DNA of 19,905 nucleotides from Bacillota bacterium (lineage in GTDB: Bacteria > Bacillota > Proteinivoracia > UBA4975), in assembly GCA_012727415.1 (NCBI GenBank), contig JAAYHI010000009.1, positions 1 to 19,905 of the forward strand, read 5' to 3'. Made by a program: the position numbers and the translations under genes. The notes under the pieces are model-generated. The model was given only the letters and a program-made list of their open reading frames with translations. It was not told where the DNA came from and made no database searches. This document shows positions 1 to 6,848 of this stretch, piece by piece; position 1 is the stretch's first letter; every line of letters begins with the position of its first letter.

Positions 1-8
1 CTATCCAC

Positions 9-662
9 CTAATCCCTCCCTTCATGGCTGCCCTGTTTTTTTCTCGCCAGATATTTGCAGTGCTCTGCTAATGGGCAGTGCCCACATTGAGGGTTTCGGG
101 CCTTACATAAGTTGCGGCCGTGAAAAATTAAGAGATGATGCGAGTGGCTCCACCTCTCCCGGGGGATTGCAGCCATCAGCTGTTTTTCAGTTTTTTCCGG
201 CGTAGGGGCAGCGCTTAGGCCAATGCGGTTGGCAACCCGGAAGACATGGGTGTCGACGGCAATGGCTGGCACGCCATAGGCGTTGCTGAGCACTACATTG
301 GCTGTCTTTCTTCCCACTCCCGGCAATGCCTCCAGGTCCTCCCGACTGCTGGGCACTTCCCCCTGGTGCTTCTCCAGGAGCTGTTGGCAGGTAGCAACGA
401 TGTTGGCTGCCTTATTATTGTGGAGCCCACAGCCATGGATAAGTTCTCTGACTCTATCGACCCCCAGCTCCACTATAGCCTGGGGGGTGCTAGCCTCGGC
501 AAATAAGCGCTTTGTTATTTGGTTAACCCGCTGGTCTGTGCACTGGGCAGAAAGGATCGTCGCAATTAGCAGTTCAAAGGGATTACGATGCGCCAAGGCA
601 CAAGCAGCATCGGGATACAGCCTGGTCAGTTGATTAAGTATGGCTTCGGCGTCCACTGTCAT
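9..662 (-). CDS. nth: Endonuclease III (DNA glycosylase/AP lyase)
   Basis: Base-excision repair enzyme that removes oxidised pyrimidines and cleaves the abasic site. The 217-aa product has the usual length. The helix-hairpin-helix reads LPGVGRKTANVV with the catalytic Lys at about residue 119, and the catalytic Asp is in AVDTHVFRV at about residue 137. The C-terminus carries the [4Fe-4S] ligand pattern C-x6-C-x2-C-x5-C (Cys 186, 193, 196, 202). The frame is open to an ATG at 686, but I chose the ATG at 662 because AAGGGAGG lies just before it, while the 686 ATG has no ribosome site and would add eight residues absent from the family. It is the last gene of a five-gene minus-strand cluster in this window, about 63 nt after the DNA methyltransferase stop. 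A TATAAT-like hexamer sits in that gap, but its -35 is poor, so I do not call a separate promoter. Confidence 0.95.
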   Translation of the reverse strand: MTVDAEAILNQLTRLYPDAACALAHRNPFELLIATILSAQCTDQRVNQITKRLFAEASTPQAIVELGVDRVRELIHGCGLHNNKAANIVATCQQLLEKHQGEVPSSREDLEALPGVGRKTANVVLSNAYGVPAIAVDTHVFRVANRIGLSAAPTPEKTEKQLMAAIPRERWSHSHHLLIFHGRNLCKARNPQCGHCPLAEHCKYLARKKQGSHEGRD

Positions 663-725
663 CCCCTCCTCCCTTTTATTATACACTAAATGCCGCCCCC
701 CTCTGGAGAAAAGCCACCCCAGGCA

Positions 726-2366
726 CTACACAAAGAACATCTCCTTTAAGCGACGCTGCATTGCAGCGACGAGCAGGCGTTGTTTAGAATCCAGGCCATA
801 AAGGTCAAAAATGATGTCGTCCAGTTCTTCCCTGCTGCCCTTTCCCAGGGCCAGTTTTTTTGCCAGGCCGGTTACTTCCTCCACTCTTCCCTGGCGCAGC
901 GGGATTTGCTTGAGCTGCCGCGTCAGCACTTTCCCGGTAAAAAACTTGTACATATACAAAGTGTTCAGCAGTTTGCTGTTTAGCAATGCCGCCAGGTATT
1001 CCAGGGCAAAGGGCAGGCTAATGGGGATTATTATATTGAGATTGTTCAGGGTCAGGGAGCCGCTGTAATCCACCGCTGCGATTAATTCCCGGGAGATGAA
1101 GCGGTAGACTATTTTTGCCGGGACTAAGTACTTTTCCAGGGGAGCCGCCTGTTGCAGACCGCCTTTATCATAGTCCAGCCAACGGGAAGGGGATGCGGTT
1201 ACAAAGGGGGTGACGTCTTTTGCCAGCAACAGAGCATGGAGCCCCGGTGCCGGCTTGTTCCTGATAAAACGGCGATTGTCGCCGGTGACTATCCCCAGGG
1301 AAAAGTCTACCACTGCTTTTCCCTCCGGGATTTTCTCCCCGTACTCCCCCTCCCGCAGGTAGAAGGCTTCCTGACAACACTGTTGCCACAGGTCCTCCAT
1401 TTTGCGATTCCAATTGATGTTAAACCGCTGGCCTTGCAGCGCCTCCTCCGGCAGCAGGTTATGCTTTGCCTTCGCCCGGGTAAGATCCCTTTGGTACCAA
1501 ACCGGCACTGCCTGCCTGGAGGGGCAGGGCTTTTTCACAGCCGCCAGTATTACCGCGGGGGCATAATAGCCTGCAAAGAGGTGGGGTATATAGTGAAGCC
1601 CGCTGACAGCGAAGTTCTTCAGCAGCCAGGACCTTGCCTTCTGGTAAGTCCATACCTTAGTAAAGGCCTCCGGGAGCAGATAGACCATTTGTCCCCCCGG
1701 AGGCAGCAACCTTGCTGCCAGCTCCAGAAAGTAGAGGAATGAATTTGCTCCCGGGGGAAAGGTCTCCGACTGTCCCCCGGGGACATTGCTTCCCCAGGGA
1801 GGATTGCCGGCCACCAGGTCAAATTGCCCCTGGAAATCCAAGAAAAAAGCGTTGGCTTCCAGCAAACTTACATCGCCTGTTCCCATCAGCCGCAACTTTG
1901 TCTCGGCTACTGCCAAGGCCAAGGGATCAATGTCTACCCCCGCAAGCTGAGCCCGGGGCCAGCGGCGTCGGCATGCCAGCAAAAAGTCTCCCGCGCCGCA
2001 AGCTGGATCGATTACTCTTTCGGGACGGATGTCTACTAAATCCAAAGCTGCCTCCACCGCCGCCATGGGTGTAAAGACCTGGCCGAGATCTTTTTTTTCC
2101 TGCGGTTTTCTAAGATTCTGGTATATCTGGCCTAAGTCCGTGTGGACCGAGCCCGCAGCCAATACCTTTCTTGCTGTCGCCACCTCTCCCTCAGCGCCGT
2201 ATGCCGCTAATTCCGTATTCCTTTTTTCCGTGACAAAACGGGCCAGTTCCACAGGTGCAGGTAACCGGCCCGTCTGTTGATAGTACAACCTGGCCCCGGC
2301 ATGATGGGCCAGAATCCTTTTCAATTTTTTGATCCCGGTCATTGAACCACCCGGGAAACCGGTCAT
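726..2366 (-). CDS. N6-adenine DNA methyltransferase, TaqI/Eco57I-like
   Basis: Predicted SAM-dependent DNA adenine methyltransferase of 546 aa. Residues about 93-100 read DLGQVFTP (motif X region), 120-126 DPACGAG (motif I, SAM binding), 144-147 VDID (motif II), and 187-191 GNPPW (catalytic motif IV). The C-terminal half, with VTGDNRRF, LNNLNIIIPI, LAALLNSKLLN and RQLKQIPL segments, resembles the target-recognition domain of TaqI/Eco57I-class enzymes. The first 90 residues are helical and I do not recognise them. I see no nuclease motif, and the window has no restriction gene, so it looks like an orphan methyltransferase; a type IIG enzyme would normally be much longer. The ATG at 2366 overlaps the upstream TGA stop as ATGA, implying translational coupling; TAAGGAG lies 11 nt upstream. 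A second ATG at 2342 is a possible alternative. The recognition sequence cannot be told from the protein. Confidence 0.85.
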   Translation of the reverse strand: MTGFPGGSMTGIKKLKRILAHHAGARLYYQQTGRLPAPVELARFVTEKRNTELAAYGAEGEVATARKVLAAGSVHTDLGQIYQNLRKPQEKKDLGQVFTPMAAVEAALDLVDIRPERVIDPACGAGDFLLACRRRWPRAQLAGVDIDPLALAVAETKLRLMGTGDVSLLEANAFFLDFQGQFDLVAGNPPWGSNVPGGQSETFPPGANSFLYFLELAARLLPPGGQMVYLLPEAFTKVWTYQKARSWLLKNFAVSGLHYIPHLFAGYYAPAVILAAVKKPCPSRQAVPVWYQRDLTRAKAKHNLLPEEALQGQRFNINWNRKMEDLWQQCCQEAFYLREGEYGEKIPEGKAVVDFSLGIVTGDNRRFIRNKPAPGLHALLLAKDVTPFVTASPSRWLDYDKGGLQQAAPLEKYLVPAKIVYRFISRELIAAVDYSGSLTLNNLNIIIPISLPFALEYLAALLNSKLLNTLYMYKFFTGKVLTRQLKQIPLRQGRVEEVTGLAKKLALGKGSREELDDIIFDLYGLDSKQRLLVAAMQRRLKEMFFV

Positions 2367-2713
2367 TTTTTAAAAAACTCCTTATACTCGTTTTCGCTAA
2401 AACCTGCCAGGGCCCCCTTCTCGTTGTACAACAGCGGGCGCTTCAGCAACCGGGGCTGGGCGGCTAAGGCGCAAAGGATTTTTTCCGGAGAATCCGCTTC
2501 CAGGTCCAGGCCCGACTCCTTAAAGATCTTACCTCTGACAGCCACCATTGCTTTTGGATGACCTAAGACGGCAGCCATTTTCTCCAGCTCTTCCTTGGAA
2601 GGAGGCTGCTTATAGATGTGCCGCTCTTTAAATTGCACCGCATTTGCAGTGAGCCAATCCTTGGCCCGCCGGGCTGTGCTTCAATTGGGATAGTAGAAAA
2701 AAACGGTTTCCAT
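2363..2713 (-). CDS. ArsC/Spx-family protein, probable selenoprotein (in-frame UGA at 2681-2683)
   Basis: Thioredoxin-fold protein of the arsenate reductase/Spx family. The uninterrupted part gives only 91 aa from a GTG at 2638 and lacks the redox motif. Upstream in the same frame I read ATG at 2713, then METVFFYYPN, then TGA at 2683-2681, then STARRAKDWLTANAV joining the open part. Family members usually read YPxCSTCxKAKxWL here, so the UGA replaces exactly the catalytic Cys. Read as selenocysteine, the protein is 116 aa, the family length, with Sec at residue 11. The ATG has AAGGGAGAGGGAAT upstream, a good ribosome site, 18 nt after the preceding stop. The second CxxC position is Ala (UxxA), so a resolving thiol must come from elsewhere. 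Downstream residues PPSKEEL and KRPLLYNEKG match the family. A bacterial SECIS-like hairpin follows the UGA. Alternatives are a sequencing error for TGC/TGT or a nonsense mutation. Substrate is unknown; arsenate reduction is not shown. Confidence 0.8.
2651..2667 (-). promoter_or_regulatory. Putative bacterial SECIS hairpin
   Basis: On the mRNA, 13 nt after the UGA, GGGCCAA pairs with UUGGCUC (seven pairs, one of them G-U) around the triloop GGA. The loop lies 20 nt from the UGA and starts with G. This agrees with known bacterial SECIS geometry: a hairpin inside the coding region, roughly 16-37 nt from UGA to apical loop, with a G among the first loop bases. A CAG/CUG pairing could extend the lower stem. 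A competing small hairpin (GCCC/GGGC) overlaps its 5' side. SelB would be the expected binding protein; its gene is not in this window. Confidence 0.65.
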
Positions 2714-2731
2714 ATTCCCTCTCCCTTAACC

Positions 2732-2965
2732 TTATATTTTCCACAAGGGCGTTGCCACCCGGAAGTCCTGATTACAGGCAGAACAATAGTAGAGATGGAC
2801 ACAGTCCCGGGTTGCAGTTAAGTTTGCTGCCAGTTCTCTGCTGAGGTAGGGACTGTAGTCATCAATAAACTCCTGTAAGGGACCTCTTTCCTCCATTTCT
2901 CCGCCGCAATTGGGACAATGCTGCCTGACACTGCTCAGGCCATTGCAAATTGGGCATGCTTCCAT
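2732..2965 (-). CDS. Small zinc-ribbon protein of unknown function
   Basis: A 77-aa protein with CPIC at residues 4-7 and CPNC at 17-20, which form a plausible four-Cys zinc site. A second cysteine group lies at 55, 61 and 64 (CSAC at 61-64), which may bind a second metal with another ligand. The middle segment, around residues 28-50, is acidic then helical. I do not recognise a named family, and no enzymatic motif is visible. The ATG at 2965 has GGAGG seven bases upstream. It lies 34 nt after the methyltransferase stop and 18 nt before the probable selenoprotein start, so it is almost certainly co-transcribed with both. A role as a small metal-binding partner or adaptor for one of its neighbours is possible, but that is inference from position only. 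Confidence 0.75.
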   Translation of the reverse strand: MEACPICNGLSSVRQHCPNCGGEMEERGPLQEFIDDYSPYLSRELAANLTATRDCVHLYYCSACNQDFRVATPLWKI

Positions 2966-2999
2966 CGGGATACCTCCACAGCTTTAGAATTGTTCTGGT

Positions 3000-4133
3000 T
3001 CAGAAAGATTTGTCCAGGCTTTGCAAAAAGCTTTCTAGGGGCAGCGTCCCCTCCACCAGGTTCTGTAAGTCGCGGTGGGCAGTGGCGTCGGCTGCCTTGG
3101 TTTTTACCGCCCTCAACATTATGTTTTTCGGAGTATCCAGCGGGGATACATACTCTGCAACGGACACCTTGTATCCCCGGGCTTCCAGGGCAACCGCCCG
3201 CAACCCGTCTGTCAGCACATCGGAGAGGCGGTTGCGGAAAATGGGGTGCCTGGCAATTGCCTGCCAGGGAGTATAATCGATGCGCTGGCGCAGGGCTGCC
3301 TGGCAGCAAGGCACAGAAATAATGTACTTGCAGTTTAAATGAATGCCCAGGGCCAGAGCCTCATCGGTGGCTGTGTCGCAGGCATGCAAACTGAGGACCA
3401 TGTCCACTGGCCCGACTGGTCTGTATTCGAGAATACTGCTTTTGTGAAATTCCATATTCCGATAGTTAAGGCGCTGTTGAATGCTCCGGGAAGATGCAAT
3501 CACTTCTTCGTTGGAATCAATGCCAATTACCCGGCAGGAAATGCGCCTTTTCTCCTTAAGCCAATAATTGAGCACAAAGGCGAGATAAGATTTGCCGCAG
3601 CCACAGTCTAAGATGGTTAAAGGCCGTTGCTCATCCCAGTCCTCGAGAATTTGGTCCACCAGTTCCACAAATCTGTCTACCTGATAGAGCTTGCGGCGGC
3701 GGTCTGCCCGCACCTTTCCCTCGGGGGAGGCTATCCCTAAGGCCTGCAGCAGTTCCAGAGCCTCCTCCACTCTGATGAACTGTTGGCGGGTGCCGGATTC
3801 TGCCGGCCTTTGGTGCACAGCGTCTAAAGTGCTGAGGCTGAGCTTTACGTCATTGGGCAGCAGCGTCACCGTCACCAAGGTGCCCCGCTCGACAAACCGT
3901 ATGCTGCCCCTTTCGGCCCTCGCCATTACTGCCGCCAGGTATTCAGGCAGGTCTGACGGCGAAAGCTGCTTCCCTTGTTGAGAACGCAACACCCGTGGAT
4001 TAAGGGGATCAAGTACAAAAACCTGAGCTTCAGTGGGGGTCTCAATTTCTACTCGCTGAAAAGCCTCGTTGTCTTGGAGACGGAGCAGTACCATCTGAAC
4101 ACTCTGGCGTAATTTTTGCCCGCGCTTATCCAT
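3000..4133 (-). CDS. SAM-dependent methyltransferase, Methyltransf_32 type
   Basis: A 377-aa protein whose C-terminal half is a Rossmann methyltransferase. Residues 174-184 (ILDCGCGKSYL) form the SAM-binding motif I, 204-207 (GIDS) the acidic loop, 249-257 (LHACDTATD) the motif IV region, and 275-278 (PCCQ) a cysteine pair. The HACDTATD plus PCC combination is typical of the Methyltransf_32 domain, found in bacterial and eukaryotic proteins related to tRNA/rRNA or protein methyltransferases. The N-terminal 150 residues are an unrecognised alpha/beta domain. The substrate is unknown; an RNA substrate is only a guess. The ATG at 4133 has an excellent AGGAGGT ribosome site five bases upstream. 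It is the first gene of the minus-strand cluster, diverging from the PTS gene. Upstream I see only a weak promoter candidate (TTGCAT, 17 nt, TAGGAT). Confidence 0.8.
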   Translation of the reverse strand: MDKRGQKLRQSVQMVLLRLQDNEAFQRVEIETPTEAQVFVLDPLNPRVLRSQQGKQLSPSDLPEYLAAVMARAERGSIRFVERGTLVTVTLLPNDVKLSLSTLDAVHQRPAESGTRQQFIRVEEALELLQALGIASPEGKVRADRRRKLYQVDRFVELVDQILEDWDEQRPLTILDCGCGKSYLAFVLNYWLKEKRRISCRVIGIDSNEEVIASSRSIQQRLNYRNMEFHKSSILEYRPVGPVDMVLSLHACDTATDEALALGIHLNCKYIISVPCCQAALRQRIDYTPWQAIARHPIFRNRLSDVLTDGLRAVALEARGYKVSVAEYVSPLDTPKNIMLRAVKTKAADATAHRDLQNLVEGTLPLESFLQSLDKSF

Positions 4134-4215
4134 AACCTACCTCCTGTCTCTGCCCTTATCCTATCCCAAGGGGGTGGTCAATGCAACCTAAAATATTTTT
4201 CCCCAGGCAGGGATT

Positions 4216-4246
4216 TTGACCATAAACATGCAATTAGTAATATAAT
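4216..4246 (+). promoter_or_regulatory. Candidate promoter for the PTS gene
   Basis: TTGACC at 4216-4221 and TATAAT at 4241-4246 are good hexamers, but the 19-nt spacer is longer than the preferred 17. An overlapping TAATAT at 4238-4243 would give 16 nt. The element is 20 nt upstream of the PTS start codon, leaving a very short leader with no obvious antiterminator (RAT) hairpin. Confidence 0.55.
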
Positions 4247-4266
4247 CTTACCCTTGGGAGGTGAAT

Positions 4267-5631
4267 ATGTTGGCTAAAGGCAAATTTCAAAAAATCGGAG
4301 CAGCTGCTATGACCCCTATTGCCGTCTTGCCCGCCGCCGCCTTGCTGCTGGCCCTGGGCAATGTCATTCCCATCCCGGCTGTCGCCAGGCCTCTGGAATT
4401 GGCGGGACAGCTTCTCATCAACAACATCGGGCTCATCTTTGCCGTCGGCCTGGCTATAGGCCTGGCTGACGACGCCAGCATTGCAGGATTTACCGGTGCC
4501 ATCAGTTATGTAATTATAACCGGCATCGCCGGCCAAGACGACAGCGGCCTGCAAATGGGGATCCTCGGAGGTATCCTCGCTGCCCTTACCGCCGGACTGC
4601 TCTACAATCGCTTTCATCGCGTTCAATTTCATCCCTTTTTAAGCTTTTTTGCCGGTCGGCGCTTTGTTCCCATCATTGCCAGCATTGCCAGTGTCCCCAT
4701 TGGCATTGGCCTGGGCTTGATCTGGCCTGGTGTGCAAAAGGGCATTGCCACCTTGGGCCAGTGGGTCTTTTCCGCTGGGGGGCTGGGAGTAGCAGTCTAC
4801 GGTGCTCTGGAACGCTTGCTGTTGCCCCTGGGCCTCCACCATGTCCTCAACGCCTTTGTCCTGGCAGTGATGGGTGAGTTCTCAGCTGGCGGGGAAATCA
4901 TTCGCGGCGAGGTTTTCCGCTTTCTCGCCGGTGATCCCAGTGCCGGCCATTTCCTGGCAGGGGCGTACCCAATCAAACTCTTCGCCCTTCCCGCTGCTTG
5001 CCTCGCAATGTATAAAACAGCGCGCCCGGCCAACCGCAGCAAAATCAAAGGCCTGCTGGCAGCTGCAGCCGCTACCAGCTTTTTGACAGGCATTACCGAA
5101 CCTGTTGAGTTCACCTTTCTCTTTACCGCTCCTTTGCTCTATGGAATCCACGTTGTGCTGACAGGGGCCTCTTTTTGGGTCTGTCAGTTCCTGGGCTTTC
5201 GCCATGGTTTTGGTTCCTCAGCAGGGGTGCTGGAATACTTTGTCAACCTGCACCTGGCGGACAAACCCTGGTTGCTGTTGCCCCTTGGGCTGGGCTTTGG
5301 AGTCCTGTACTATCTTATCTTTTCCGCCCTCATCACTAAATTGCGCCTGGCCACACCAGGGCGACTGCAGGAGGAAGAGGCGGCCGCCCTCGTTGCCGAC
5401 ACCGAGACAGCCCTGGCTATAGTTAGCGCCCTGGGGGGTAAAGAGAATGTCATCCGGATCAGCAGCTGCCTCACCCGCCTGCGCCTGGTGGTGGGCAACA
5501 AGGAGCTGGTTGACAGGGATGCCCTCATGGCCCTCGGCGCCGCAGGTATTGTCGGCAAAGGCGAAGCCCTGCAGGTGGTGGTCGGCACAATTGCCGATGA
5601 GCTGCTACAGCTCATTAAGAAGAATATCTAA
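4267..5631 (+). CDS. PTS EIICB component, glucose/N-acetylglucosamine family
   Basis: Membrane transporter that phosphorylates its sugar during uptake. The 454-aa product has an N-terminal EIIC domain (about residues 1-360) of hydrophobic helices, with the family motifs GLHHVLN (about 189-195) and GITEPVEF (about 275-282). The C-terminal EIIB domain (about 380-450) starts ALGGKENV and contains SSCLTRLR with the phosphorylated Cys at about residue 401. The overall pattern, including KPWLLLPLG and TPGR near the domain junction, is closest in my reading to NagE-like GlcNAc transporters, but glucose or maltose cannot be excluded. There is no EIIA domain, so phosphate must come from an EIIA encoded elsewhere. 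I chose the ATG at 4267 because GGGAGG lies five bases upstream; the GTG at 4261 is inside that ribosome site. It is the only plus-strand gene and stands alone, without nagA/nagB-like neighbours. Confidence 0.9.
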   Translation: MLAKGKFQKIGAAAMTPIAVLPAAALLLALGNVIPIPAVARPLELAGQLLINNIGLIFAVGLAIGLADDASIAGFTGAISYVIITGIAGQDDSGLQMGILGGILAALTAGLLYNRFHRVQFHPFLSFFAGRRFVPIIASIASVPIGIGLGLIWPGVQKGIATLGQWVFSAGGLGVAVYGALERLLLPLGLHHVLNAFVLAVMGEFSAGGEIIRGEVFRFLAGDPSAGHFLAGAYPIKLFALPAACLAMYKTARPANRSKIKGLLAAAAATSFLTGITEPVEFTFLFTAPLLYGIHVVLTGASFWVCQFLGFRHGFGSSAGVLEYFVNLHLADKPWLLLPLGLGFGVLYYLIFSALITKLRLATPGRLQEEEAAALVADTETALAIVSALGGKENVIRISSCLTRLRLVVGNKELVDRDALMALGAAGIVGKGEALQVVVGTIADELLQLIKKNI

Positions 5632-5650
5632 AAAAGCCGGCAGAGCCGGC
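5630..5650 (-). terminator. Rho-independent terminator after the aminopeptidase gene
   Basis: On the minus strand GCCGG-CTCTG-CCGGC is followed directly by TTTTTT. It begins 10 nt after the aminopeptidase stop. The T-run overlaps the TAA stop codon of the convergent PTS gene. In the plus direction the hairpin is not followed by a T-run, so it probably acts in one direction only. Confidence 0.85.
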
Positions 5651-5659
5651 AAGGATTTC

Positions 5660-6769
5660 TTAAAGATCTAACAGGAATTTCCCGCTTTTATATATCAATT
5701 CTCCATCGGCGTAAATTTCGCCGCCATCCCGCATGTCACAAAGCATATCCCAGTGAATGCCGGATTCATTTTTGCCGCCGCTTTCAGGATAGGAGGCACC
5801 CAGTGCCAGGTGCACAGTGCCGCCTATTTTTTCATCAAAGAGCATATTGCGGGTAAACTTTTGAATGCCAAAGTTGGTGCCCACAGCCACTTCGCCAACG
5901 TAGCGGGCGCCGGCATCGGTTTCCAGCAGGGCAAGGAGCAAGTCTTCGCCCTTGGCAGCAGCAGCCTTGGTCACCTTGCCATCCTTAAACTCCAGGCGGA
6001 TGTCCTCAATCTCCTTGCCGGCATAAATTCCCGGGAAACTAAAGCGGATGTGGCCGTTGACACTGTCTTCTACAGGCCCGGTAAATACTTCCCCGTCGGG
6101 GAAATTTTCGTGCCCGCTGCAATTTATCCACTTGCGGCCAACGATGCTCATGCTGATATCGGTATCCTTGGACACTATCCGCAATTGCGAGCAGTTATTG
6201 AGATGCTGACAGATCTTCTCCTGCTGAGCATCGATTTCCCGCCACCGCGCTACAGGGTCCTCATCGTTCAGCAGACCTGCTCCAAAGACAAACTCTGTAT
6301 ACTCAGCCAGCGACATGTTGGCATCCTGGGCTGCCGCATTGGTGGGATATGCCGTCAACGTCCAATGGAGCTCGCCGGCAGCTGCCCGCTCCATAAACCT
6401 GGTCTGCAGCCTGGCCCCGGCGCGCCGGTTTTTTGATATCCTCTGGGGGTCTACGCCCGAGAGGGCCTTGGTATTATAGCTTGCCATGATATGCAGTCTG
6501 GCGTCAATATTCTCGGTAATAAACTCCTCTAAAGGACTGACATATTCCAGCTGCTCATCGCTGGCATATTTGTAAAAGATTTCGGCGGCATTGGGCAGAC
6601 CTGCCAGATTAGTGACATGGGCACCTGCCAGGATGGCCTCTTTATACGCGGCTTCCATCAGAGGTTCAGCCTGCAGTGTACTTTGAATCAGCAGGGTCTG
6701 GCCCTTTTTTATTCCCAGAGAATAGTGAATTAACAGCTTTGCCAGCTTTTCAATTCGGGGATCGTACAT
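5660..6769 (-). CDS. Aminopeptidase, M29 family (AmpS/AmpT-like)
   Basis: Cytosolic metallo-aminopeptidase that trims N-terminal residues from peptides. The 369-aa product has the M29 metal-site motifs: FPDGEVFT with Glu at 227, VGEVAVGTN with Glu at 293, DEKIGGTVHLALG with His at 320, a Tyr at 327, and IHWDML with His 339 and Asp 341. It is slightly shorter than AmpS/AmpT of about 410 aa. The frame is open to an ATG at 6856 inside the upstream permease gene, but I chose 6769, since MYDPRIEKLAKLLIHYSLGI is a typical family N-terminus and GAGGAG lies properly upstream. It follows the nucleoside-type permease by 67 nt and is closed by a strong terminator, so it may be read from the same transcript. 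Link to peptide import by the nearby opp operon is plausible. Confidence 0.9.
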   Translation of the reverse strand: MYDPRIEKLAKLLIHYSLGIKKGQTLLIQSTLQAEPLMEAAYKEAILAGAHVTNLAGLPNAAEIFYKYASDEQLEYVSPLEEFITENIDARLHIMASYNTKALSGVDPQRISKNRRAGARLQTRFMERAAAGELHWTLTAYPTNAAAQDANMSLAEYTEFVFGAGLLNDEDPVARWREIDAQQEKICQHLNNCSQLRIVSKDTDISMSIVGRKWINCSGHENFPDGEVFTGPVEDSVNGHIRFSFPGIYAGKEIEDIRLEFKDGKVTKAAAAKGEDLLLALLETDAGARYVGEVAVGTNFGIQKFTRNMLFDEKIGGTVHLALGASYPESGGKNESGIHWDMLCDMRDGGEIYADGELIYKSGKFLLDL

Positions 6770-6828
6770 TTTTCCACTCCTCATTACTTTCTTGGAACTG
6801 CGAAGGACAAAGGTCTTGGCATATGCAG

Positions 6829-6848
6829 GGGCCTCCTTAACGGAGGCT
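6829..6848 (-). other. Hairpin around the stop codon of the last permease gene
   Basis: On the minus strand GAGCCTCC pairs with GGAGGCCC (eight pairs including one wobble) around the loop GTTAA, which contains the TAA stop of the permease at 6837-6839. No T-run follows, so it is not a classic terminator. It could stabilise the upstream mRNA or reduce read-through into the aminopeptidase gene. Confidence 0.45.

Noticed and set aside
1152..1742. 196-aa plus-strand frame inside the DNA methyltransferase gene
   Set aside because: Antisense shadow without recognisable domains.
2681..2683. Plain pseudogene explanation for the ArsC-like gene
   Set aside because: Only one disruption, exactly at the catalytic Cys codon, with both flanks matching the family, a good ribosome site and a SECIS-like hairpin. 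Sequencing error remains possible but is less likely.
2563..2802. 79-aa minus-strand frame overlapping the start of the ArsC-like gene
   Set aside because: It is in a different frame, without family resemblance or ribosome site, and overlaps both the zinc-ribbon end and the ArsC-like gene. The Sec reading explains this stretch better than a frameshift into this frame.
5753..6436. 227-aa plus-strand frame inside the aminopeptidase gene
   Set aside because: Antisense shadow; no motifs and no start signal, while the minus strand has clear M29 metal-site motifs.
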